Source: Amycolatopsis methanolica 239 (GTDB lineage: Bacteria; Actinomycetota; Actinomycetes; Mycobacteriales; Pseudonocardiaceae). Taken from it: 64,000 bases of DNA. The notes beneath the pieces are model-generated. The model searched no databases and was not told the DNA's origin. It was given only the letters and a program-made list of their open reading frames with translations. Positions within the stretch are counted from its first letter, which is position 1; every line of letters starts with the position of its first letter. Below, in pieces: positions 8,254 through 17,221 of this stretch. A program made the position numbers and the translations under genes. The DNA lies in NCBI RefSeq assembly GCF_000739085.1, contig NZ_CP009110.1, positions 5,332,001 through 5,396,000 of the forward strand. Reading direction: 5' to 3'.

Positions 8254-8611
8254 TGCTGTCACTCCTCCAACTCACGACGCGGGCGGCACGGCGCCGCCCA
8301 CTCGACATACGGATGGGTGTAGCGAACACGCCTGGAGCCTCCGGCGCAACCGTCCACACCGGATCTCTGTCAACTCGTAGCGCAGCGTAGGACCCCGGGG
8401 GACGTGTTCGCGACCGCAAAACGACCCTCGGCGGCACCCGTCCGGGCACACCTGGCCTAGGGTAGGAATAACGCGCGCGCGGACTTAGGTGAACGTTACC
8501 GCTCAGTAGCGATGACGGGAAGCCCGGACTAGACGACCATGACAGAGAGGGCACGGCCGAACTGAGGCATCCGTGCCCCGCACGCGAAGTGACAACCGGC
8601 GAGGAGATCCC
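8254..8611. promoter_or_regulatory. Divergent upstream region of DUF3052 gene and aceE
   Basis: About 360 bases without a gene. The stretch at 8457-8515 is relatively A/T-rich for this genome (CTAGGGTAGGAATAACG, later GTGAACGTTACCGC), which would suit promoter elements, but no confident -35/-10 pair can be assigned. GAGGAG at 8601-8606 is the likely aceE ribosome site. Confidence 0.4.
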
Positions 8612-11419
8612 TTGGCCCCCCAGAACGACCAGGCCGCAGGCACCGGCGCCAGCACCGATCGGGCCCCGGCCCGGGTCCGCGTCATCCGTGACGGATTGGC
8701 GGCCCACCTGCCCGACATCGACCCCGAGGAGACAGCCGAGTGGCTGGACTCGTTCGACGAGGCACTCGCCCGGGGCGGCCAGCAGCGGGCTCGCTACCTG
8801 ATGCTGCGGATCCTGGAGCGCGCCCGCGAGCGCAACGTCGGTGTCCCGCCGCTGACCGCGACGGACTACGTCAACACCATCCCCACGGAGAACGAGCCGT
8901 GGTTCCCGGGCGACGAGGAGATCGAGCGCCGCTACCGGGCCTACATCCGCTGGAACGCGGCGATCATGGTGCACCGCGCCCAGCGCCCCGGCGTCAGTGT
9001 CGGCGGCCACATCTCCACGTACGCGTCGTCGGCGGCGCTCTACGAGGTCGGCTTCAACCACTTCTTCCGGGGCAAGGACCACTCCGGCGGCGGTGACCAC
9101 GTCTTCATCCAGGGGCACGCCTCCCCGGGCATCTACGCCCGCGCCTACCTGGAGGGCCGTCTCAGCGAGCAGCAGCTCGACGGCTTCCGCCAAGAGCTGT
9201 CGCACGCCGGCGAGGGCGGCGGCCTGCCGTCGTACCCGCACCCGCGGCTGATGCCGGGCTTCTGGGAGTACCCGACCGTGTCCATGGGCCTCGGCCCGAT
9301 GAACGCGATCTACCAGGCCCGGTTCAACCGGTACCTGCGTGACCGCGGCATCAAGGACACCTCGGACCAGCACGTGTGGGCGTTCCTCGGCGACGGCGAG
9401 ATGGACGAGCCGGAGTCGCGGGGCCTCATCCACGTGGCCGCGGGCGAGGGCCTGGACAACCTGACCTTCGTCATCAACTGCAACCTGCAGCGGCTCGACG
9501 GCCCGGTGCGCGGCAACGGCAAGATCATCCAGGAGCTCGAGGCGTATTTCCGCGGCGCGGGCTGGAACGTGATCAAGGTCATCTGGGGCCGCGAGTGGGA
9601 CGCGCTGCTGCACGCCGACCGCGACGGCGCGCTGGTCAACCTGATGAACCAGACGCCGGACGGTGACTACCAGACCTACAAGGCCAACGACGGCGCCTAC
9701 GTCCGGGAGCACTTCTTCGGCCGCGACCCGCGGACGAAGGACCTGGTCAAGGACATGAGCGACGCCGACATCTGGAACCTCAAGCGCGGCGGCCACGACT
9801 ACCGCAAGGTATACGCGGCGTACAAGGCGGCGATGGAGCACCACGGCCAGCCGACGGTGATCCTGGCCCACACCATCAAGGGCTACGGCCTCGGCCCGGC
9901 GTTCGAGGGCCGCAACGCCACGCACCAGATGAAGAAGCTCACGCTGGACGACCTGAAGCTGTTCCGGGACGCACAGCGCATCCCGATCAGCGACGAGGAG
10001 CTGGAGCGCGACCCGAAGCTGCCGCCGTACTACCACCCGGGCGCGAACTCGCCCGAGATCGAGTACATGGTGGGCCGCCGCAAGACCCTCGGCGGGTTCG
10101 TGCCGGAGCGGCGCAACCGGGCCAAGCCGCTGGTGCTGCCGGGCGACAAGGTGTACGAGGCCATCCGGAAGGGCTCCGGCAAGCAGGAGGTCGCCACCAC
10201 GATGGCGTTCGTGCGGCTGGTGCGCGAGCTGGCCAAGGACGCCGAGATCGGCCACCGGATCGTGCCGATCATCCCGGACGAGGCCCGCACGTTCGGCCTG
10301 GACTCGATGTTCCCGACGGCGAAGATCTACAACCCGCACGGGCAGACCTACACGTCGGTGGACGCCAACCTGATGCTGGCGTACAAGGAGTCCGAGCACG
10401 GCCAGCTGCTGCACGAGGGCATCAACGAGGCCGGGTCGACGTCGTCGTTCACGGCGGTCGGCACGTCCTACGCCACGCACGGCGAGCCGATGATCCCGAT
10501 CTACATCTTCTACTCGATGTTCGGGTTCCAGCGCACCGGCGATGGCCTGTACGCGGCGGCGGACCAGATGGCGCGCGGTTTCGTGCTGGGCGCCACCGCG
10601 GGGCGCACCACGCTGACCGGTGAGGGTCTGCAGCACGCCGACGGGCATTCGCTGCTGCTGGCGCACACAAACCCGGCCGTGGTGGCCTACGACCCGGCGT
10701 GGTCGTTCGAGATCGCCCACATCGTCAAGGACGGCCTGCGCCGCATGTACGGCGAGGGCGGCCCGGACGGCAACGGCGAGAACGTCTTCTACTACATGAC
10801 GGTCTACAACGAGCCGTACCGGCAGCCGGCCGAGCCGGAGAACCTCGACGTCGAGGGGCTGCTCAAGGGCCTGTACCGGTACGCGGAGGCGCCGTCGGGC
10901 GACGGTCCGGAGGCGCAGATCCTGGTGTCCGGCGTGACGATGCCGGACGCGCTCAAGGCGCAGACGATGCTCGCCGACGAGTGGGGCGTGCGCGCGGCCG
11001 TGTGGTCGGCGACGTCGTGGTCGGAGCTGCGGCGCGAGGCCGTGGAGATCGACCGGGACAACCTGCTGCACCCAGGTGACTCGCCGCGCGTGCCATACGT
11101 GACGGAGGCCCTGTCCGGCGCGACCGGCCCGGTCGTGGCGGTGTCGGACTGGATGCGCGCGGTGCCCGACCTGATCCGCCCGTGGGTGCCGACCGACATG
11201 GTCACCCTGGGCACCGACGGGTTCGGCTTCTCCGACACGCGTCCGGCGGCGCGGCGGCACTTCCTGGTCGACGCCGAGTCGATCACGGTCGCCACGCTGG
11301 CCGCGCTCGCCAAGCGCGGTGAGGTCGCGCAGGAGAAGGTGGTCGAGGCCGCCCGGAAGTACCGGATCCACGACGTGTCCGCCGCCGGTCCGCAGCTGAC
11401 CGACGCCGGGAACGCCTGA
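8612..11419 (+). CDS. aceE: Pyruvate dehydrogenase E1 component, homodimeric (AceE)
   Basis: A 935-residue thiamine-diphosphate enzyme that decarboxylates pyruvate and passes the acetyl group to E2 lipoyl domains. It matches the actinobacterial AceE pattern throughout: [15 protein letters not shown], the TPP-binding stretch [21 protein letters not shown] then [34 protein letters not shown], and the pyrimidine domain [23 protein letters not shown] at 8612 is chosen since GAGGAG lies 5 bases upstream; GTG at 8573 would add 13 Arg-rich residues with a weaker site. Length fits the family (about 900). E2 and E3 genes are not in this window. A strong terminator follows. Confidence 0.97.
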   Translation: MAPQNDQAAGTGASTDRAPARVRVIRDGLAAHLPDIDPEETAEWLDSFDEALARGGQQRARYLMLRILERARERNVGVPPLTATDYVNTIPTENEPWFPGDEEIERRYRAYIRWNAAIMVHRAQRPGVSVGGHISTYASSAALYEVGFNHFFRGKDHSGGGDHVFIQGHASPGIYARAYLEGRLSEQQLDGFRQELSHAGEGGGLPSYPHPRLMPGFWEYPTVSMGLGPMNAIYQARFNRYLRDRGIKDTSDQHVWAFLGDGEMDEPESRGLIHVAAGEGLDNLTFVINCNLQRLDGPVRGNGKIIQELEAYFRGAGWNVIKVIWGREWDALLHADRDGALVNLMNQTPDGDYQTYKANDGAYVREHFFGRDPRTKDLVKDMSDADIWNLKRGGHDYRKVYAAYKAAMEHHGQPTVILAHTIKGYGLGPAFEGRNATHQMKKLTLDDLKLFRDAQRIPISDEELERDPKLPPYYHPGANSPEIEYMVGRRKTLGGFVPERRNRAKPLVLPGDKVYEAIRKGSGKQEVATTMAFVRLVRELAKDAEIGHRIVPIIPDEARTFGLDSMFPTAKIYNPHGQTYTSVDANLMLAYKESEHGQLLHEGINEAGSTSSFTAVGTSYATHGEPMIPIYIFYSMFGFQRTGDGLYAAADQMARGFVLGATAGRTTLTGEGLQHADGHSLLLAHTNPAVVAYDPAWSFEIAHIVKDGLRRMYGEGGPDGNGENVFYYMTVYNEPYRQPAEPENLDVEGLLKGLYRYAEAPSGDGPEAQILVSGVTMPDALKAQTMLADEWGVRAAVWSATSWSELRREAVEIDRDNLLHPGDSPRVPYVTEALSGATGPVVAVSDWMRAVPDLIRPWVPTDMVTLGTDGFGFSDTRPAARRHFLVDAESITVATLAALAKRGEVAQEKVVEAARKYRIHDVSAAGPQLTDAGNA

Positions 11420-11431
11420 TCTCCGGTTTTT

Positions 11432-11468
11432 CGAAGGCCACCCGCGTTTTTCGCGCGGGTGGCCTTCG
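11432..11468 (+). terminator. Terminator after aceE
   Basis: Perfect 15-bp stem (CGAAGGCCACCCGCG and its complement) around the 7-base loop TTTTTCG, starting 13 bases after the aceE stop. No long T tract follows, as is common in high-GC actinomycetes. Confidence 0.85.
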
Positions 11469-11495
11469 CACGTCGTCATCACCGATGATGTATCC

Positions 11496-12707
11496 ATGAC
11501 GCGACGCCGCCTGCCGAGGCCCAGTGAGCTGCAGCAGATCCTGCGACCGAAACCGGTGAAGCTCAACCCGACCGATCGCCGCCTGTCGAACGCCCACACG
11601 ATCGCCGACCTGCGCACCATCGCGCGCAGGCGGACGCCGCGGGCGGTGTTCGACTACACCGACGGTGCCGCGGAGCTCGAGGACAGCCTGCGCCGCGCCC
11701 GGCAGGCGTTCCGCAGCGTGGAGTTCCACCCCAACGTGCTCCGCGGGGTGTCCGATGTGGACACCAGTGTGGAGGTGCTCGGCGAGCAGTCGGCGTTGCC
11801 GTTCGCGTTCGCGCCGACCGGTTTCACGCGGATGATGCACCACGAGGGCGAACGCGCGGTGGTCCGGGTGGCGCAGCGGGAGCGCATCCCGTACGCGTTG
11901 TCGACGATGGGGACGACGTCGATCGAGGACGTCGCGAAGGCCGCCCCGCACGCGCGGAAATGGTTCCAGCTCTACGTGTGGCGCGACCACGCCGCGGGCG
12001 CGGAGCTGATGCGGCGGGCGGAGGAAAGCGGTTACGACACGCTGTTGCTGACCGTGGACACCCCGGTGGCCGGCGCGCGGATGCGGGACGTGCGCAACGG
12101 CCTGACCATCCCGCCGACGCTGACGCTGCGCACGTTCCTGGACGGCGCGACGCACCCCGCGTGGTGGTTCAACCTGCTCACCACGGAGCCGCTGGAGTTC
12201 GCGTCGTTCGGTTCGTGGGACGGGACCGTCGCGGAGCTGATCAACGCCCTCTTCGACCCGACGCTCAGCTTCGACGACCTGGCGTGGGTGCGGGAAACCT
12301 GGAAGGGCAAGCTGGTCGTCAAGGGGATCCAGAACCCGGACGACGCGCGGGACGTGGTGAAGCACGGCGCCGATGCCGTGGTGCTGTCCAACCACGGCGG
12401 CCGCCAGCTGGATCGAGCCCCGACCCCGCTGGAACTGCTGACGCCCACGCTGGACGCCGTGGGCGGCGACGCGGAAGTGTGGGTGGACACCGGAATCCTG
12501 TCCGGCGGCGACATCGTGGCTGCGATGGCGAGGGGCGCGTCGATGTGCCTTATCGGCCGGGCGTACCTGTACGGCCTCATGGCCGGCGGCGAACGGGGAG
12601 TCCAGCGCTGCGTGGACATCCTGCGACAGGAAATCATCCGCACCATGCAGCTACTGGGCGTGCGAACGATCGACGCCCTACAACCAACCCACGCCACCGT
12701 GCGCTGA
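11496..12707 (+). CDS. lldD2: FMN-dependent L-lactate dehydrogenase (LldD2-like)
   Basis: A 403-residue alpha-hydroxy-acid dehydrogenase of the glycolate-oxidase fold, expected to oxidise L-lactate to pyruvate at the membrane with quinone as acceptor. It is very similar to remembered mycobacterial LldD2: RTPRAVFDYTDGAAE, PFAFAPTGFTRMMHHEGE, KWFQLYVWRD, VVKGIQNPDDARDVV, and the catalytic His/Arg signature LSNHGGRQLDRAP. WVDTGILSGGDIVAAMA is the phosphate-binding segment. It follows the aceE terminator on the same strand. The lactate permease lctP lies 2 kb on, separated by an antisense endonuclease gene, so the two act as a lactate-use module. Confidence 0.9.
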   Translation: MTRRRLPRPSELQQILRPKPVKLNPTDRRLSNAHTIADLRTIARRRTPRAVFDYTDGAAELEDSLRRARQAFRSVEFHPNVLRGVSDVDTSVEVLGEQSALPFAFAPTGFTRMMHHEGERAVVRVAQRERIPYALSTMGTTSIEDVAKAAPHARKWFQLYVWRDHAAGAELMRRAEESGYDTLLLTVDTPVAGARMRDVRNGLTIPPTLTLRTFLDGATHPAWWFNLLTTEPLEFASFGSWDGTVAELINALFDPTLSFDDLAWVRETWKGKLVVKGIQNPDDARDVVKHGADAVVLSNHGGRQLDRAPTPLELLTPTLDAVGGDAEVWVDTGILSGGDIVAAMARGASMCLIGRAYLYGLMAGGERGVQRCVDILRQEIIRTMQLLGVRTIDALQPTHATVR

Positions 12708-12807
12708 CAAAACCGGCACCCGGCGACCACCAAACCGCCGCCCGGCAACGAAACGCACCCACCCCACGAACCACTCCCCTCCCGCAACCCGATCCCCAGC
12801 CAAATCG

Positions 12808-12865
12808 GTTGCCGAGCGGCGGGGTCAAGGCACGCTTTCCCGCCTTGACCCCGCTTCTCGGCAAC
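12808..12865. repeat. 58-bp palindromic repeat, copy B
   Basis: Left arm GTTGCCGAG then GCGGGGTCAAGGC, mirrored on the right with a two-base mismatch near the middle of the arm, around an ACGCTTTCCC loop. On the opposite strand it aligns end to end with the element at 6055-6112, about 45 of 58 positions matching by hand. It sits between the convergent lldD2 and endonuclease genes, where it may terminate both. Confidence 0.8.
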
Positions 12866-12956
12866 GAAGACTGAAAGATCGGGTTCGGAAGGGGCCCTCT
12901 CAACCGCGGCGTAGCGAAGCGAAGCCGGCGCCTTTCGGTAGCGAGACGAACTCTCT

Positions 12957-14543
12957 TCACCTGGTTTGCGGCCCGAGCAGCACGTCGAGGTTCAGGTATT
13001 CCGCCAGCAGGTGTTTGAGGTGCGGACCTTCGATGAGTTGGATTCGCCCGTGACGCGCGACGAAATCCCATGAGGCCTTGCCGAAGCGCGAGGTGGTCAC
13101 CAACACGCCACGACTCGCGCGCTTGTCATCCATCACGCCCGCGAGCGCACGAACCGCATCCGGTTCGACGGTCCCCTTGTACCGCTTTGCCTGAATCACG
13201 CACACCCCGCCCATGATTGGGTCTTCATTGACGGCGAGCGCGTCAAGGCCGTCATCGCGAGAAGCCTGTGTGACCCAGGACTTCATCCCCATGGCTTCGA
13301 AGAGTTGCTTGACCAGAACCTCGAACTCGAAAGGCTTCATCTCCAGGAGCACCGCACGGCCGTCCAGACCCGCCGCCACGTCGTGAGCATCCACGAGGCG
13401 GTACTTCGACAAGTCCGGATCGAAGATCGGACGCACTGCTTCGAGGTCCCACGGATGGGGCGACACGAGCGCGTTGAAGTACTTCAGGCATTCAGCAGGA
13501 TCCAGCTCGGTGAGCACCAGTTCCTCGAACTGTTTCCGCGTCGCGGAGACACTGACCAGACAAGGGCGTTCCGATTTGCCGGTGGCCCTGTTGCGCGTCG
13601 ACACGTGCGCGTTCACAGCCACTTCGTCGACGAGGTCGCTCGGGCGGACCTCGAACACGTCACGCATCATCCTCAGAACGATCTGCGCCACCAGATTCGC
13701 GTAAGCCTGCTTGACTTCTTTCGCCAGTCGGGGCTTGGCTACGATCTCATCTCGTGACTTGACATACGTGTACTCGCGGTTGGGCGGAATCACATCAACC
13801 CCGGGCAACTCCCCGATCATGAGCAACTTCTTCGAGTCGGACTGGTAGGCAACCTCGACATCGACCGGCAGATCGGCCGGCAGAGGTGACTGCTCGATGA
13901 GTAGCTCGAAATAGTCTTCGACCGCCTCTGGCGCTCTCGCCAGGACGCGGCTTTCGAGATCTGCCACCTGAGCGTTGTGTTGTTCTACTTCTTGTCGGCG
14001 AGATTCCTCAGCCTGTCGATGTCGCGCTTCCGCAGCCGCCAGTGCGGCAAGTCGCTCGTGTTCGACCTGTTCATACCGCGCCATGGCGTGCGCGAACCTG
14101 GCTTTGGCTTGATCGACGGCCTTGTTCTGCGCCCCCTTGAAGAGTCGCCTCACCCCAGACGGAGGCGGCGGAGCGTATCTCTCCCATTGCGGCTGCGTCG
14201 CTGGAGTGGCTAGAGCCGGCGGCGCTTCAAATCGCTGCGCCTTGAAAGACCTGCGCATCTGAGCGAAGGAAAAGACACTTCGATGACGGAGGCCGTCGAC
14301 CAGGACCCTGCCCAGTTCATCCACCCGCTCCTGCGCAGCTGTGGTCATCGCTACAGCTTCGTTCTGTTGCTGCTTGACATGCAATTCTCGCTGTTCGCGA
14401 GCTTCCTTCGCCAAGGCTCGTTCACGGGCACGGACAGCACGTTCGGCTTCCCTTTGTGCTTGCTGCCACTGCCGCTGCCGTTCCCGTTCCCGCACCATCT
14501 GTTGATGCTGAAGTTCGGCGAAGAAACCACGTTTGCGTGCCAC
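12957..14543 (-). CDS. Mrr-like restriction endonuclease domain protein with coiled-coil N-terminus
   Basis: A 528-residue protein. Residues 10-75 and 150-210 are long charged helices rich in Glu, Arg, Gln and Ala (coiled coil). The central part is unassigned. The C-terminal 120 residues are an Mrr_cat-type PD-(D/E)xK nuclease: FEVLVKQLFEAMGM, then RDDGLDALA with Asp at about 434, then VCVIQAKRYK with the Q-x-K pair at about 451-453, and GVLVTTSRF. Mrr-type nucleases often cut modified or foreign DNA. No methyltransferase partner is nearby. Its third codon positions are visibly less G/C-rich than those of its neighbours, suggesting acquisition. It lies antisense between lldD2 and lctP. Confidence 0.85.
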   Translation of the reverse strand: MARKRGFFAELQHQQMVRERERQRQWQQAQREAERAVRARERALAKEAREQRELHVKQQQNEAVAMTTAAQERVDELGRVLVDGLRHRSVFSFAQMRRSFKAQRFEAPPALATPATQPQWERYAPPPPSGVRRLFKGAQNKAVDQAKARFAHAMARYEQVEHERLAALAAAEARHRQAEESRRQEVEQHNAQVADLESRVLARAPEAVEDYFELLIEQSPLPADLPVDVEVAYQSDSKKLLMIGELPGVDVIPPNREYTYVKSRDEIVAKPRLAKEVKQAYANLVAQIVLRMMRDVFEVRPSDLVDEVAVNAHVSTRNRATGKSERPCLVSVSATRKQFEELVLTELDPAECLKYFNALVSPHPWDLEAVRPIFDPDLSKYRLVDAHDVAAGLDGRAVLLEMKPFEFEVLVKQLFEAMGMKSWVTQASRDDGLDALAVNEDPIMGGVCVIQAKRYKGTVEPDAVRALAGVMDDKRASRGVLVTTSRFGKASWDFVARHGRIQLIEGPHLKHLLAEYLNLDVLLGPQTR

Positions 14544-14749
14544 CGCGCACCCCCAGGAAAGGACCCGACACGCGACCGTAGCTCAGGCTCTGGTTGATTG
14601 ACGATGCGCCGAACCGGCGATCCTTCCACACACTTCCTGAACCATCTCGATCAGTGAAACGCTCCCCTTGACGCCTCACCGGGGACCCTGGACCATACCT
14701 CCCCACCAAAAGCGGAACCCCACTTCCGCGATGTGGAATCGAGGTCGGC

Positions 14750-16363
14750 ATGTTCGTGCAGGAGCTCGCCCCGCTAGCCGGTTCACTCGGCCTGTCCGCG
14801 CTGCTCGCGGCTCTCCCACTGGCCACCGTCCTCGTCCTGCTGGGCGTGGTCCGGATGAAGGCCCACCAAGCGGGCCTGATCGGCCTGGCCGTCGCACTCA
14901 TCGTCGCCGTCACGATCTTCGGCATGCCGATCGGGCAGGCGATCTCGAGCGGGTTCCAGGGCGCCGCGTTCGGGCTCTTCCCCATCATGTGGATCGTCGT
15001 CAACGCGCTGTGGATCTACCGGATCACCGTGCGCACCGGCCATTTCGACGTGCTCCGCCGGTCGTTCGGCCGGATCTCCGACGATCCCCGCATCCAGGCG
15101 CTGATCATCGCGTTCTGCTTCGGCGCGCTGATGGAAGCACTGGCCGGTTTCGGCGCGCCGGTCGCGATCAGCTCGGTGATGCTGGTGGCGCTCGGGTTCA
15201 CCCCGGTGCGGGCGGCGGTCGTCGCGCTGGTCGCCAACACCGCGCCGGTCGCGTTCGGCGCCATGGGCACGCCGGTCGTCACCCTCGCGCAGGTCACCGG
15301 GCTGCCGCTGGACATCGTGTCGTCGATCGTCGGCCGCCAGACGCCGATCCTCGCGTTGTTCGTGCCGCTGCTGCTGGTCTTCATCGTCGACGGCCGTCGG
15401 GGGCTGCGGGAAACCTGGGTGCCCGCGCTGGTGTGCGGTGCGGCTTTCGGGGTGGTGCAGTTCGCCGCCGCCAACTACGTCTCCGCACAGCTCGCCGACA
15501 TCGGCGCCGCGCTCGCCGGCGCGGCCGCACTGGTCGCGTTGCCCGCCGCCCGCAAGCCGGCCCGCGAAGAGGTCCGGACCGCTGTGCTCACCGGCGTGGC
15601 CACCGAAACGCTGGACCGGCCGGAGGACCGCGGCGAGGTCGTCCGCGCCTACCTGCCGTACGCGCTGATCATCGTGATCTTCTCGATCGGCCAGCTGCCG
15701 CCCGTCAAGCGGCTGCTCGACGCGGCGACGTGGAAGTTCGACTGGCCGGCCCTGTCGGTGGCGAACGCGGCGGGCAAACCGGTGTCCGGCAACACGTTCT
15801 CGGTGCCGTTCCTGAGCACCGGCGGCACGCTCGTGTTGATCGCGGGCGTCCTGACCGCGGTGTTCCTGCGGGTCCGCGCCCGCGACGCGGTGCGCGAATG
15901 GGGCGGCACGGTGCACGAGCTGCGGTTCGCCATCCTGACCGTGACGAGCGTGCTCGCGCTGGCCTACGTGATGAACCTGTCCGGCCAGGCCACCACGATC
16001 GGCTACTTCATCGCGGGCGCGGGCGCCGGCCTGGCGTTCCTGTCCCCGGTGCTCGGGTGGTTCGGCGTCGCGGTCTCCGGTTCCGACACCTCGGCCAACG
16101 CCCTGTTCGGCGCGCTTCAGGTGACCGCGGCGCACCAGGCCGGGCTGCCGCCCGAACTGCTCGCCGCGGCCAACTCCTCGGGCGGTGTGCTCGGCAAGAT
16201 GATCTCCCCGCAGAACCTGAGCATCGCGTGTGCGGCGGCGATGCTGCCGGGCGAGGAGGGCACGCTGTTGCGCAAGGTGCTGCCGTGGAGCGTGGGGCTG
16301 CTGCTCGTGATGTGCCTGATCGTTGTGGCGCAGGCGAGCTTCCTCAGCGGGATGCTGCCGTGA
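14750..16363 (+). CDS. lctP: L-lactate permease
   Basis: A 537-residue membrane protein of the LctP family, which imports lactate (and glycolate) with protons. It has about 12-14 hydrophobic helices. Family hallmarks are FGMPIGQAISSGFQGAAFGLFPI, FCFGALMEALAGFGAPVAI, FGAMGTPVVTLA, SGSDTSANALFGALQ and the C-terminal ANSSGGVLGKMISPQNLSIA. ATG at 14750 has GAGG 5 bases upstream. Its 3' end overlaps the convergent pnuC gene by 20 bases. With the lldD2-type dehydrogenase upstream it forms a lactate uptake and oxidation module. Confidence 0.95.
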   Translation: MFVQELAPLAGSLGLSALLAALPLATVLVLLGVVRMKAHQAGLIGLAVALIVAVTIFGMPIGQAISSGFQGAAFGLFPIMWIVVNALWIYRITVRTGHFDVLRRSFGRISDDPRIQALIIAFCFGALMEALAGFGAPVAISSVMLVALGFTPVRAAVVALVANTAPVAFGAMGTPVVTLAQVTGLPLDIVSSIVGRQTPILALFVPLLLVFIVDGRRGLRETWVPALVCGAAFGVVQFAAANYVSAQLADIGAALAGAAALVALPAARKPAREEVRTAVLTGVATETLDRPEDRGEVVRAYLPYALIIVIFSIGQLPPVKRLLDAATWKFDWPALSVANAAGKPVSGNTFSVPFLSTGGTLVLIAGVLTAVFLRVRARDAVREWGGTVHELRFAILTVTSVLALAYVMNLSGQATTIGYFIAGAGAGLAFLSPVLGWFGVAVSGSDTSANALFGALQVTAAHQAGLPPELLAAANSSGGVLGKMISPQNLSIACAAAMLPGEEGTLLRKVLPWSVGLLLVMCLIVVAQASFLSGMLP

Positions 16364-16973
16364 GCTCTGGGCGCGTGGCCGCGGCGCGGTGCCAGCTCCA
16401 CCAGCCGTGCACGACCAGCGCGGCGAACACGAGGTAGACCGCCGCGGAGAAGTACAGGCCCGAGGAGATCTGCAGCGGCACGCCGATCGCGTCGACGACC
16501 AGCCACACCAGCCAGAACTCGACCAGGCCGCGGCCCTGGGCGGCGAAGGCGACCAGTGTCCCGATGAAGATCGCCGCGTCCGGCCACGGCGCCCAGGACG
16601 CGTCCAGCGCGTCGAGCACCAGCGCCATCACCACGGTGCCGGCCACGAACGCACCCGCCATCACCAGCCGCTCGACGGCCCGGCCACTGCGCACGACCAC
16701 CCCGTAGACCGGGTCGCGGCGGCGGGTCCAGGCCCACCAGCCGTAGATCGAGATCAGCAGGATCGCGACCTGCCGGGCCGCGAGCCCGCCCAGGTGCGCG
16801 GAGGCGTAAACGGCGAAGAGCAGCACCGTCGCGCCGACCTGCACGGGCCAGGTCCAGAGCGTGCGCCGCTGCGCCAGGAAGACCACGGCGAGCGCGCACA
16901 GCTGGCCGACCAGCTCCGCGATGGAGATCCACTGCCCGAAAACGGACAAACCGTGCTGCAACAGAACGTGCAT
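16344..16973 (-). CDS. pnuC: Nicotinamide riboside transporter PnuC family
   Basis: A 209-residue integral membrane protein with about seven hydrophobic segments. PnuC features include ELVGQLCALAVVFLAQRR near the N-terminus, ISIYGWWAWTRR in the middle, and QGRGLVEFWLVWLVVDAIGVP with the conserved Trp and Asp residues, followed by YLVFAALVVHGWWSW. PnuC proteins carry vitamin B3 ribosides (sometimes thiamine or riboflavin) by facilitated diffusion with intracellular phosphorylation. ATG at 16973 is preferred since GGGAGG lies just upstream. No kinase (NadR) gene is nearby, so the precise vitamin is uncertain. Confidence 0.88.
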   Translation of the reverse strand: MHVLLQHGLSVFGQWISIAELVGQLCALAVVFLAQRRTLWTWPVQVGATVLLFAVYASAHLGGLAARQVAILLISIYGWWAWTRRRDPVYGVVVRSGRAVERLVMAGAFVAGTVVMALVLDALDASWAPWPDAAIFIGTLVAFAAQGRGLVEFWLVWLVVDAIGVPLQISSGLYFSAAVYLVFAALVVHGWWSWHRAAATRPELTAASR

Positions 16974-16986
16974 GGCGCCTCCCGTC

Positions 16987-17013
16987 TGCCGGATCAACCT
17001 GCCACATCCGGCA
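16987..17013. promoter_or_regulatory. Inverted repeat upstream of pnuC
   Basis: TGCCGGAT and ATCCGGCA are perfectly complementary, separated by 11 bases, ending 14 bases before the pnuC start. It could be a repressor site or a leader hairpin. No known riboswitch was recognised. Confidence 0.4.
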
Positions 17014-17102
17014 CTGATTCCCTCACCACCAGTGAGCCCCGCTACACATCTCGAAAATTACTTGCACGATCGAGTGAGAAGACTGGCGGAAAAATATCCA
17101 CA

Positions 17103-17119
17103 AGGTCCATAGTGGACCT
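17103..17119. promoter_or_regulatory. 7-3-7 inverted repeat upstream of fasR
   Basis: AGGTCCA-TAG-TGGACCT is a perfect dyad about 100 bases before fasR. The 7-3-7 layout is the same as the dyad before fabD, although the sequence differs. Candidate operator; binding protein unknown. Confidence 0.45.
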
Positions 17120-17140
17120 ACCGGTGGGGACCGGGGAGAT

Positions 17141-17185
17141 GAGGCCGCCCGGCGCTGCGAGAACCGCGATGCGCCGGGCGGCCTC
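17141..17185 (+). other. Long hairpin in fasR upstream region
   Basis: A perfect 15-bp GC-rich stem (GAGGCCGCCCGGCGC and complement) with a 15-base loop, ending about 36 bases before the fasR start. It may be a terminator protecting fasR from upstream transcription or a leader structure. Confidence 0.6.
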
Positions 17186-17221
17186 GCGTTTACCGGACGG
17201 CCGGTTAGAGTCGGTTTCACC

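Noticed and set aside
8231-11620. 1129-codon open frame antisense to aceE
   Set aside because: It is the shadow of aceE in GC-rich DNA: Arg/Val/Leu/Ala-rich with no domain, while aceE on the plus strand matches its family end to end.
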